Of a stretch of 5,575 nt of DNA, positions 1 to 5,423 are shown one piece after another. The first letter of the stretch is position 1; every line of letters begins with the position of its first letter. The DNA is from Chitinophagaceae bacterium. Lineage in GTDB: Bacteria; Bacteroidota; Bacteroidia; Chitinophagales; Chitinophagaceae. The position numbers were made by a program, and so were the translations under genes. The stretch covers positions 1 through 5,575 of the forward strand of contig JABMML010000001.1 of the NCBI GenBank assembly GCA_013205585.1, written 5' to 3'. The notes under the pieces were generated by a model that was given only the letters and a program-made list of their open reading frames with translations, ran no database searches and was not told where the DNA came from.

Positions 1-45
1 AAACACCCTCATACTGCACAACAACCTAAAGAATTTAAATTTTAA
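1..45 (+). CDS. rplM: Large ribosomal subunit protein L13 (uL13), C-terminal end only
   Basis: Only the last 14 codons and the TAA stop (43-45) are in the window; the rest lies upstream. The frame reads KHPHTAQQPKEFKF. The HPH-x-AQQP stretch resembles the tail of Bacteroidota L13 proteins as I remember them, and the placement immediately before rpsI is the near-universal rplM-rpsI order. L13 is an early-assembling 23S rRNA-binding protein of the 50S subunit. The stop lies 20 nt before the rpsI start, so the two are almost certainly co-transcribed. The call rests on a short tail plus gene order, hence less than full confidence. Confidence 0.78.
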   Translation, partial: KHPHTAQQPKEFKF

Positions 46-65
46 TTAATTCCAAATATAAATAA
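46..65 (+). promoter_or_regulatory. G-free, A/T-rich initiation region of rpsI (no Shine-Dalgarno)
   Basis: The 20 nt between the rplM stop and the rpsI ATG contain only A, T and C. No GGAGG-like or even GA-rich element is present, so anti-Shine-Dalgarno pairing cannot place the ribosome here. The last bases before ATG are A-rich (AAATAA), which fits the A-rich upstream context reported to drive initiation in Bacteroidota. Its role is inferred from composition. Confidence 0.45.
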
Positions 66-455
66 ATGGAAAAGCAAACAAATGCAGTTGGTCGTCGTAA
101 GGAAGCAGTAACACGCGTCTTTGTTAGTAAGGGTAGTGGAAAAATTACCGTGAACGATAAAGATTACAAACACTATTTTCCTTTAGTGTATTTACAAAAT
201 CAAGTAGAAGCTCCTTTGAAATTAGCTGAAGCACTTGGTAAATACGATATCGTAATTAACGCACAAGGTGGTGGTTTAAAAGGCCAAGCCGAAGCAGCCA
301 AATTAGGTATTGCGCGCGTATTAATAGAACTAAACCCTGAATTGCGCCCTGCTTTAAAAGCAGCTGGACAATTAACGCGTGACTCTCGTAGCGTTGAGCG
401 TAAGAAATTCGGACATAAGAAAGCACGTAGAAGCTTCCAGTTCAGCAAACGTTAA
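66..455 (+). CDS. rpsI: Small ribosomal subunit protein S9 (uS9)
   Basis: S9 is a 30S head protein; from family knowledge, its basic C-terminal tail reaches the P site and contacts the anticodon arm of the bound tRNA. The 129-residue product has the normal length and all family landmarks. GRRKEAVTRVFV lies at residues 9-20, GGGLKGQAEAAKLGIARVL at 68-86, LTRDSR followed by VERKKFGHKKARR at 103-122, and the tail ends in FQFSKR with the invariant terminal Lys-Arg. The ATG at 66 is chosen because it gives the usual short lead before the GRRK motif and sits 20 nt after the rplM stop. It lies between rplM and rpsB in a tight plus-strand run; rpsB follows after 42 nt, so read-through transcription is expected. 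No promoter is visible inside the window. Nothing is truncated or unusual in the protein. Confidence 0.98.
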   Translation: MEKQTNAVGRRKEAVTRVFVSKGSGKITVNDKDYKHYFPLVYLQNQVEAPLKLAEALGKYDIVINAQGGGLKGQAEAAKLGIARVLIELNPELRPALKAAGQLTRDSRSVERKKFGHKKARRSFQFSKR

Positions 456-497
456 TCCAACAATTTTAACATTAATTCATTACAACAAATTATACAA
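456..497 (+). promoter_or_regulatory. G-free rpsI-rpsB spacer and rpsB initiation region
   Basis: All 42 nt between the rpsI stop and the rpsB ATG are A, T or C; there is not a single G. The region cannot carry a Shine-Dalgarno sequence and, lacking G, can form only A-U pairs within itself, so it should be largely single-stranded in the mRNA. I see neither a terminator nor a -33/-7 promoter here, which supports rpsI-rpsB co-transcription. No structured S2-binding leader of the kind known before E. coli rpsB is visible. Confidence 0.45.
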
Positions 498-1376
498 ATG
501 GAAAATAACACTTCATTACAACAGCAATTACTTGAGGCCGGCGTACACTTTGGTCACCTTAAGAAGAAGTGGAACCCTAAGATGTTACCTTATATTTTCG
601 CAGAGAAAAAAGGAATACATATTATCGATTTAAATAAAACAGTCGATCATTTACAAGAAACTGCTGCTGCTTTAAAGCAAATTGCTAAAAGTGGTAAGAA
701 GATTATGTTCGTAGCTACTAAAAAGCAAGCGAAAGAAATTGTAAGTGAGTGTGCTAAAAAAGTAAACATGCCTTACGCTACAGAGCGTTGGTTAGGTGGT
801 ATGTTAACTAATTTCAATACAGTTCGTAAGAGTGTGAAGAAAATGCAAAGCATTGAAAAAATGTTAGCAGACGGAAGTGCTGAAAGCTTAACTAAAAAAG
901 AGCGTTTAACATTAGGTCGTGATAAAGATAAAATGGAAAAAGTATTAGGTGGTATCGCTCAATTGGGCCGTTTACCAGCTGCTTTATTCTTAGTAGACAT
1001 AGGGCATGAGCATATTGCACTTGCAGAAGCAAAGCGTTTAGGTATTCAAACATTTGGTATGGTAGATACTAACTGTGATCCTAATAAAGTAGACTTCTCT
1101 ATTCCTGCAAACGATGATGCAACAAAATCTATTGCCATTATTACTAACTATATTACTGCTGCAATCGCAGAAGGTTTAGCAGAGCGTCAAGCTTCTAAAG
1201 ATGACGAAGGCGAAACTGAAGAAGGCAACAATGAGAACGAAGCAAAAGCAAAACGTATGGAAGCCGAGGCTAACGCTGAAGGTGGAAGAGGTAAGCGTGG
1301 TGCGGGTGCTGCTCCAACAGCTCCAGGTGCGCCTAAGCGTCGTATTCAAAGTACACGTCGCCCAGCAGGTAAATAA
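498..1376 (+). CDS. rpsB: Small ribosomal subunit protein S2 (uS2) with long charged C-terminal extension
   Basis: S2 binds the body-head junction of the 30S subunit on the solvent side and is among the last proteins to assemble; in E. coli it works closely with S1. The core is canonical: LLEAGVHFGH at residues 11-20, KWNPKMLPYIFAEKKGIHIIDL at 24-45 (in two blocks, KWNPKM and IFAEKKGIHIIDL), FVATKKQA at 71-78, RWLGGMLTNF at 97-106, LFLVDIGHEHIALAEA at 163-178 and DTNCDP at 190-195. The protein is 292 residues against about 241 in E. coli. The surplus is a low-complexity tail from about residue 231: an acidic Asp/Glu/Asn-rich part (234-258), then a Gly/Ala/Pro and Arg/Lys-rich part (262-292) ending RRPAGK. 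The tail stays in frame up to the stop with no sign of a frameshift. A strong terminator follows 8 nt after the stop, so the upstream transcript probably ends here at least in part. Confidence 0.98.
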   Translation: MENNTSLQQQLLEAGVHFGHLKKKWNPKMLPYIFAEKKGIHIIDLNKTVDHLQETAAALKQIAKSGKKIMFVATKKQAKEIVSECAKKVNMPYATERWLGGMLTNFNTVRKSVKKMQSIEKMLADGSAESLTKKERLTLGRDKDKMEKVLGGIAQLGRLPAALFLVDIGHEHIALAEAKRLGIQTFGMVDTNCDPNKVDFSIPANDDATKSIAIITNYITAAIAEGLAERQASKDDEGETEEGNNENEAKAKRMEAEANAEGGRGKRGAGAAPTAPGAPKRRIQSTRRPAGK

Positions 1377-1384
1377 ATATTAAC

Positions 1385-1435
1385 CAATTGGGTTATTGGT
1401 GTCCTTGGGATACTAATGACCCAATTGTTTTTTTT
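1385..1435 (+). terminator. Strong intrinsic terminator between rpsB and tsf
   Basis: The left arm 1385-1404 pairs with the right arm 1408-1427 around a 3-nt loop (TTG, 1405-1407), and eight T residues follow at 1428-1435. All 20 positions pair as RNA: 17 Watson-Crick and 3 G-U wobbles, with no bulge. The arms open and close with CAATTG/CAATTG. On the minus strand the three wobbles become C-A mismatches and there is no matching T tract, so the signal works in the plus direction. It should stop most transcription coming from rplM-rpsI-rpsB, or act as an attenuator that sets how much reaches tsf. Confidence 0.88.
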
Positions 1436-1436
1436 C

Positions 1437-1461
1437 GATACTAATCAGTATCAAATTTTTT
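1437..1461 (+). terminator. Small second hairpin with T run, possible back-up terminator
   Basis: GATACT (1437-1442) and AGTATC (1447-1452) form a perfect 6-bp stem around a 4-nt loop (AATC). AAA and six T residues (1456-1461) follow. It begins two bases after the T tract of the large terminator. The stem is short with two G-C pairs, so alone it would be weak. It could be a back-up terminator, an operator-like palindrome before tsf, or chance. GATACTAAT at 1437-1445 also repeats the sequence at 1409-1417 in the right arm of the large hairpin. Confidence 0.3.
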
Positions 1462-1487
1462 AACAATCTTATTTTAAAATATATTTT
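1449..1487 (+). promoter_or_regulatory. G-free tsf initiation region
   Basis: The 39 nt before the tsf ATG contain no G and are almost entirely A and T. There is no Shine-Dalgarno motif. I looked for the Bacteroidota promoter (TTG around -33 and TAnnTTTG around -7) and found no convincing pair; TATATTTT at 1480-1487 resembles the -7 box but touches the start codon, so it cannot be a normal promoter. How tsf is transcribed past the upstream terminator is not explained by any element I can see. Confidence 0.35.
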
Positions 1488-2321
1488 ATGAGTACAATAA
1501 CAGCTACTGACATTAATAAATTACGTCAAGCAACAGGTGCTGGTATGATGGATTGCAGAAAAGCATTAACAGAAACAGATAACGATTTTGAAGCAGCCAT
1601 TGATTGGTTACGTAAGCAAGGTCAAAAAGTGGCCGCTAAGCGTAGCGATCGTGAAGCAAAAGAGGGTGTGATTATTGCACAAACTTCTGCAGATCATAAA
1701 ACTGGTTTTGTAGTTTGTATTTCTTGTGAAACAGATTTCGTTTCTAAGAATGCTGAATTCGTAGCCTTTGCACAAGTAATTGCTGATGCAGCAGTAGCGA
1801 ACAATGTAAAATCTGCTGCTGAATTAAATGAAGTAAGTGTGAATGGCACTAAAGTGTCTGACATGATTAATGATAAATTAGCTTCTATCGGAGAAAAAAT
1901 TGGAGTAGCTAAATTTGAAAGAGTAGAGGCTGCCTATGTAGCATCTTACATACATGGTTCTTACAGAATGGGTGTATTAGTAGGTTTGAGTGCAGAAGCT
2001 GCTGAAGTAGGTAAAGACTTAGCCATGCAAATTGCGGCGATGAACCCAGTGGCCGTAGATCCTGAATCAGTGCCTGCTGAAACAGTTGCTCGTGAGCGTG
2101 CTATCATTATTGATACTATGAAAGAAGATCCTAAAATGGCCGGCAAACCAGAAGAAATGATTGTGAAGATTGCAGAAGGTAAGATTAACGCTTTCTTTAA
2201 AGAGCAAACCTTACTAGCGCAAGCCTTTGTAAAAGATGGTGGTAAAACCGTAGGTGAGTATGTAAAGTCGGTTGACAGTGCATTAAAAGTGACCGAATTC
2301 AAGCGTGTGGCATTAGGATAA
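1488..2321 (+). CDS. tsf: Elongation factor Ts
   Basis: EF-Ts is the cytoplasmic nucleotide-exchange factor that releases GDP from EF-Tu so that it can rebind GTP and aminoacyl-tRNA. The 277-residue product matches the usual bacterial length (E. coli 283). The N-terminal UBA-like domain carries LRQATGAGMMDCRKAL at residues 12-27. The EF-Tu-contacting motif TDFVSKN is at 82-88, equivalent to the TDFVAKD signature of E. coli. The dimerisation core includes YIHG at 154-157, LAMQIAAMNP at 178-187, KPEEMIVKIAEGKINAFF at 220-237 and LLAQAFVKD at 242-250. The ATG at 1488 starts just before the UBA domain, as is normal. The gene follows rpsB, its usual partner, but 111 bp away with a strong terminator between them, so the two may be regulated separately. 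A bidirectional terminator follows 21 nt after the stop. Confidence 0.98.
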   Translation: MSTITATDINKLRQATGAGMMDCRKALTETDNDFEAAIDWLRKQGQKVAAKRSDREAKEGVIIAQTSADHKTGFVVCISCETDFVSKNAEFVAFAQVIADAAVANNVKSAAELNEVSVNGTKVSDMINDKLASIGEKIGVAKFERVEAAYVASYIHGSYRMGVLVGLSAEAAEVGKDLAMQIAAMNPVAVDPESVPAETVARERAIIIDTMKEDPKMAGKPEEMIVKIAEGKINAFFKEQTLLAQAFVKDGGKTVGEYVKSVDSALKVTEFKRVALG

Positions 2322-2342
2322 GATTAAGAAAATACAAAGCAT

Positions 2343-2375
2343 AAAAAAAGTCCCGAAGAAATTCGGGACTTTTTT
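2343..2375. terminator. Bidirectional intrinsic terminator between convergent tsf and AIM24-family gene
   Basis: AGTCCCGAA (2349-2357) pairs perfectly with TTCGGGACT (2362-2370) around a GAAA loop, giving a 9-bp stem. Six T residues (2370-2375) follow on the plus strand, and the seven A residues at 2343-2349 supply a U tract for the minus-strand transcript. It therefore ends tsf, 21 nt after its stop, and also the opposite gene, whose stop codon begins 14 bases beyond the hairpin's far edge at 2390. On the plus RNA the loop is a GNRA tetraloop. Confidence 0.93.
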
Positions 2376-2389
2376 ATTATACCAATATT

Positions 2390-3181
2390 TTATCTTCTAC
2401 CATCTCCATCTAATAAATTACCTACTGCTCCTAAGACACTACCTTCTTCTTTACGCATAGTGGTAGCATAGGCTAAAATTCGTCCTGCTAGTCTACTAAC
2501 GGGTAAGGTTTGAATCCATACTTTACCAGGTCCGGTAAGTGTTGCAAAGACTACCCCTTCGCCACCAAAAATGGTATTTTTTATACCTCCTACAAATTGA
2601 ATATCATAATTTACAGTGGAAGTAAAACCTACAATACAGCCTGTATCAATTTTTATTATTTCACCTGCTGTTAAATCTTTTTCAAAAACATGACCACATG
2701 CATGTAAAAAAGCAAGACCATCTCCCTCCAATTTTTCCATGATAAAACCTTCACCCCCAAATAAACCAACTCCTAGTTTACGCTGAAATTCTATTCCAAT
2801 ACTTACCCCCTTTGCCGCACAAAGAAAAGCGTCTTTCTGACAAATTACTTTACCATTAAAAGTGGATAAATCTAAAGGAATAATTTTTCCTGGATAAGGA
2901 GAAGCGAAACTCACTTTTCGCTTATTATTTTGTTGATTGGTAAACGCAGTCATAAATAAACTTTCTCCAACTAGTAAGCGCGAACCAGCTTTTAATAGTT
3001 TACCTAAGAATCCTGTATTTTCTTGAGAACCATCCCCAAATAATGTTTCCATTTGGATTCCATCGTCCATCATCATAAAGGCGCCTGGTTCAGCAACAAC
3101 CGACTCTTGAGGGTCTAGTTCAATACTCACATATTGCATTTCTTCACCAAATATTTGGTAATCTATTTCCGTATTCTTCAT
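2390..3181 (-). CDS. AIM24 / TIGR00266 family protein (function unknown)
   Basis: The 263-residue protein belongs, by its glycine motifs and overall pattern, to the AIM24 family (formerly DUF124, TIGR00266). Yeast Aim24 is a mitochondrial inner-membrane protein; the bacterial members have no settled role. There is no signal peptide or membrane segment, so it is probably cytoplasmic and soluble. The recognisable parts are VAEPGAFMMMDDGI at residues 29-42, VGESLFMTAFTN at 71-82, FGGEGFIMEKLEGDGLAFL at 141-159, DTGCIVGF at 179-186 and FGGEGVVFATLTGPGKVWI at 205-223, followed by a Gly/Arg-rich tail. The two FGGEG blocks align with each other and the VGES block is a weaker third copy, which suits a fold built of repeated beta units. 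The start at 3181 is the first ATG upstream of the conserved start (MKNTEIDYQIFG) and has no Shine-Dalgarno. It faces tsf and is divergent from pyrH, standing alone as a single-gene unit. Family is fairly sure; function is not inferred. Confidence 0.88.
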   Translation of the reverse strand: MKNTEIDYQIFGEEMQYVSIELDPQESVVAEPGAFMMMDDGIQMETLFGDGSQENTGFLGKLLKAGSRLLVGESLFMTAFTNQQNNKRKVSFASPYPGKIIPLDLSTFNGKVICQKDAFLCAAKGVSIGIEFQRKLGVGLFGGEGFIMEKLEGDGLAFLHACGHVFEKDLTAGEIIKIDTGCIVGFTSTVNYDIQFVGGIKNTIFGGEGVVFATLTGPGKVWIQTLPVSRLAGRILAYATTMRKEEGSVLGAVGNLLDGDGRR

Positions 3182-3196
3182 ATTTCATTGTTTTCA

Positions 3197-3204
3197 TAAA
3201 GCTA
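3197..3204 (-). promoter_or_regulatory. Candidate -7 element for the AIM24-family gene
   Basis: Read on the minus strand this is TAGCTTTA, which fits the Bacteroidota -7 consensus TAnnTTTG at all fixed positions but the last. It lies 15 nt upstream of the start codon, which would give a leader of only about ten bases. No TTG box is visible at the expected -33 distance. It is a weak call in an AT-rich spacer. Confidence 0.2.
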
Positions 3205-3283
3205 AAAAACCTTTTTAATTTAAAAAATTAAATAATTATTAATAAAGGCTCCATTAACTAACCTAATCCTTATCCAAAATTTG

Positions 3284-3291
3284 TATCTTGC
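3284..3291 (+). promoter_or_regulatory. Candidate -7 element for pyrH
   Basis: TATCTTGC resembles the TAnnTTTGC core of Bacteroidota sigma-A promoters with one T missing from the T run. It ends 20 nt before the pyrH ATG, a plausible leader length. No TTG box is seen about 19-21 nt upstream. A rival, TAAATCTG at 3297-3304, matches TAnnTTTG with one mismatch but would leave almost no leader. Some promoter must lie in 3182-3311 because the upstream gene points the other way; which box is used is uncertain. Confidence 0.28.
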
Positions 3292-3311
3292 AAGTATAAA
3301 TCTGTATTATT

Positions 3312-4028
3312 ATGTTGCCAAAATACAAGCGTGTATTATTGAAATTGTCAGGAGAGGCATTGTTAGGGAATCAAAAAACGGGAGACCCCTTTGATCCTAA
3401 AATTATTGAGCAATATGCCAATGAAATTAAGCAAGTAGTAGAACTAGGTGTACAAGTAGCCATTGTCATTGGCGGTGGTAATATATATAGAGGAATGAAT
3501 GAGGCGGATAGTGGTATCGAGCGCGCACATGGAGATTATATGGGAATGCTTGCCACTGTTATTAATGCGATGGCCATTCAAGCCATGCTTGAAAAAATTG
3601 GAGTGTATACCCGTTTGCAATCGGCCATTGTAATGGAGCAAGTAGCCGAACCTTATATTCGTCGCAAAGCACTTCGTCATTTAGAAAAAGGACGTGTGGT
3701 TATATTTGGCGCAGGTACAGGTAATCCTTATTTCACTACCGATACCGCAGGTTCACTGCGTGCCATTGAAATGAAGGCCGATGTTATTTTAAAAGGAACC
3801 CGCGTAGATGGCATATATGACAGCGACCCTGAGAAAAACCCTGCCGCTGTTAAGTTTGAAAAAATTAGCTTCCAAGAATGTATAGCAAAGAACTTAAAAG
3901 TAATGGATACCACTGCATTCACCTTATGCATGGAAAATAAATTACCCATTATTGTATTTGACATGAACCAACCCGGAAATTTATTAAAAGTAGTGCAAGG
4001 GGGTGCTATTGGAACCTTGGTGGGGTAG
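3312..4028 (+). CDS. pyrH: UMP kinase (uridylate kinase)
   Basis: PyrH phosphorylates UMP to UDP with ATP in the cytoplasm, the committed step toward UTP and CTP. It is the bacterial amino-acid-kinase-fold enzyme, a hexamer usually activated by GTP and inhibited by UTP. The 238 residues match the usual length. Motifs in order are KLSGEA at 11-16 (phosphate-binding lysine loop), the GGGNIYRG loop at 54-61, [18 protein letters not shown] at 71-88 (UMP site including Asp75), [16 protein letters not shown] at 132-147, [13 protein letters not shown] at 161-173 (nucleotide-binding region) and MDTTAF at 198-203, then the conserved FDMNQPGNL at 216-224. Starting at ATG 3312 gives the standard lead [14 protein letters not shown]. 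It follows tsf in broad gene order, but the opposite-strand AIM24 gene intervenes, so it needs its own promoter. The usual next gene, frr, is absent. It ends in TAG, unlike its TAA-ending neighbours. Confidence 0.98.
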   Translation: MLPKYKRVLLKLSGEALLGNQKTGDPFDPKIIEQYANEIKQVVELGVQVAIVIGGGNIYRGMNEADSGIERAHGDYMGMLATVINAMAIQAMLEKIGVYTRLQSAIVMEQVAEPYIRRKALRHLEKGRVVIFGAGTGNPYFTTDTAGSLRAIEMKADVILKGTRVDGIYDSDPEKNPAAVKFEKISFQECIAKNLKVMDTTAFTLCMENKLPIIVFDMNQPGNLLKVVQGGAIGTLVG

Positions 4029-4037
4029 TGAATCATA

Positions 4038-4059
4038 AACCAATGATTAACCACTGATG
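4038..4059 (+). repeat. Two imperfect tandem 11-mers after pyrH, overlapping a weak inverted repeat
   Basis: AACCAATGATT (4038-4048) is followed directly by AACCACTGATG (4049-4059), agreeing at 9 of 11 positions. AATCAT (4031-4036) and ATGATT (4043-4048) also form a 6-bp inverted repeat with a 6-nt loop. The stem has only one G-C pair and no T tract directly after it, so it is not a credible terminator; pyrH transcripts may run on into the next gene. Chance is a real possibility. Confidence 0.25.
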
Positions 4060-4102
4060 TAATTTTTAGGGCGTTTATAGATCGCTATCTTAATTTTATA
4101 GT

Positions 4103-5416
4103 ATGCAAAAATTAACCACTTTATTTCTTGTATTTTGTTTTGTATTAGTTGCTTCTACAAGCGCTAATGCACAAAAAAATTTAAGCTTAAACGAAGCCAT
4201 TCAGACTGCTTTAAAAAATAGTTATGATATTCAATTGGTGGAGAATAATTTATCCATTGCTAAAAACAACAACAATATTGGTGTGGCAGGGGGCCTACCT
4301 ACCATTACTAATACAACCAATAACAACAATACCTTATCTACCATTAATCAAACATTTCCAGATGTAAATAGAAATACATCTCGAAACGGTGTTGATGGTA
4401 GTTCTTTAAATAGTGCAGTGAATGCTAGTATGATATTGTTTAATGGCTATAGAGTACAGGCAACCAAAAGCCGACTAGAAAGCTTGCAAACACAAAATAA
4501 GTTTTTACTTGAATCGCAATTGTTGAATACCATTTCAACAGTTATGCAACAATATTATAATGTGGTGCGTCAACAAGCATTTTTAAAAACTATTCAAAAA
4601 TCAATTGAAGCAAGTCAACAACGATTAGACATCGTAAAAACAAGACAACAAATAGGCGTTGCCAATCAAACCGATCTTTTACAATCCAATATAGATTTAA
4701 ATGCATTAATACAGGCAGCGCAAAATCAATTCTTAATTATTGACCAAGCCAAAGCCGATTTATTAAATACGATTGTAATGCCAGCTACTACTCCTGTACT
4801 AATTAATGATAGTATTGAAGTAGATAATCAAATAATATTATCGGTAGTGGAGGAGAAAATGAAAAATCATCCTTTATTACAATCAGCACAACAACTAATT
4901 AATATAAATCAGTTTTTAGAAAAGGAAACTAAATCTTTAACTTATCCAACCCTAAGAGCGAGTACAGGCTTTAATTACAATAGTAATAAGTCAGCAGCTG
5001 GTTTTATATTATTGAATGAAAGCTATGGTCCATTTTTAGGGGTGAACTTAAGCATTCCTATTTATAGTGGCGGCGCCAATAAACGTGCCATTAAAAATGC
5101 CTCAATCAATACCAATACTGCAAAAATTCAATTGCAAAACACAGAGCAGAATTTGACTACTGAATTATTTAAAACCTATCAGAGCTATAAAAATAGTTTA
5201 AAGCAGACGCCCATTGAAATTCAAAATTTTGAAATGTCACAATCCCTATTGGATTTAGTGATGCAAAAATATCAATTAGGCCAAGCTACCATGGTAGATG
5301 TAAAGCAAGCCCAACAAAGTTTTGAAACGGCTGGGTTTAGATTAGTGAGCTTACGTTTCAGCGCAAAAATTGCTGAAATCGAATTAAAGAGGTTATCCAA
5401 TCAATTGACATTTTAA
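4103..5416 (+). CDS. TolC-family outer-membrane efflux protein
   Basis: This is an outer-membrane channel of the OEP family, which forms trimeric tunnels for RND or ABC efflux pumps and type I secretion. The 437-residue length is typical. Residues 1-23 form a signal peptide (Lys3, a hydrophobic core, then SANA before Gln24) with no lipobox cysteine. Two homologous halves follow. The first has LSLNEAIQTALKNSYDIQ at 27-44, the strand-turn ILFNGYRVQA at 111-120 and IGVANQTDLLQSNIDL at 184-199. The second has KNHPLLQSAQQ at 254-264, SIPIYSGGANKRAIKNA at 317-333 and LGQATMVDVKQAQQSF at 392-407. Long Gln/Asn-rich helices (about 121-225 and 325-433) suit the periplasmic coiled coils, and the two strand regions the barrel. 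No membrane-fusion or inner-membrane pump gene is next to it, so its partner must be encoded elsewhere or downstream. Substrate cannot be predicted. The aminotransferase begins 7 nt after its stop. Confidence 0.93.
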   Translation: MQKLTTLFLVFCFVLVASTSANAQKNLSLNEAIQTALKNSYDIQLVENNLSIAKNNNNIGVAGGLPTITNTTNNNNTLSTINQTFPDVNRNTSRNGVDGSSLNSAVNASMILFNGYRVQATKSRLESLQTQNKFLLESQLLNTISTVMQQYYNVVRQQAFLKTIQKSIEASQQRLDIVKTRQQIGVANQTDLLQSNIDLNALIQAAQNQFLIIDQAKADLLNTIVMPATTPVLINDSIEVDNQIILSVVEEKMKNHPLLQSAQQLININQFLEKETKSLTYPTLRASTGFNYNSNKSAAGFILLNESYGPFLGVNLSIPIYSGGANKRAIKNASINTNTAKIQLQNTEQNLTTELFKTYQSYKNSLKQTPIEIQNFEMSQSLLDLVMQKYQLGQATMVDVKQAQQSFETAGFRLVSLRFSAKIAEIELKRLSNQLTF

Positions 5417-5423
5417 AGCCTAC

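Noticed and set aside
456..497. Possible S2 autoregulatory leader before rpsB
   Set aside because: The E. coli-type leader needs a structured RNA; this spacer has no G and cannot form a stable fold.
379..633. Plus-strand open frame spanning the end of rpsI and the start of rpsB
   Set aside because: It overlaps both genes out of frame, and its product shows no family features; the overlapping S9 and S2 readings are unmistakable.
1961..2302. Open minus-strand frame inside tsf, and similar antisense frames inside rpsI and pyrH
   Set aside because: They lie wholly or mainly opposite strongly conserved genes, have no recognisable domains and no start signals; they are by-products of the coding strand's codon use.
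3214..3232. Inverted repeat TTTAATTT / AAATTAAA in the divergent spacer
   Set aside because: It is made only of A and T in an AT-rich spacer, where such palindromes arise easily; nothing marks it as an operator.
4074..4101. Repeated TTTATAG (4074-4080 and 4095-4101) and TATCTTAA as promoter parts for the TolC-family gene
   Set aside because: TATCTTAA misses two fixed positions of TAnnTTTG, there is no TTG box at the right distance, and 7-mers repeat easily in AT-rich DNA.
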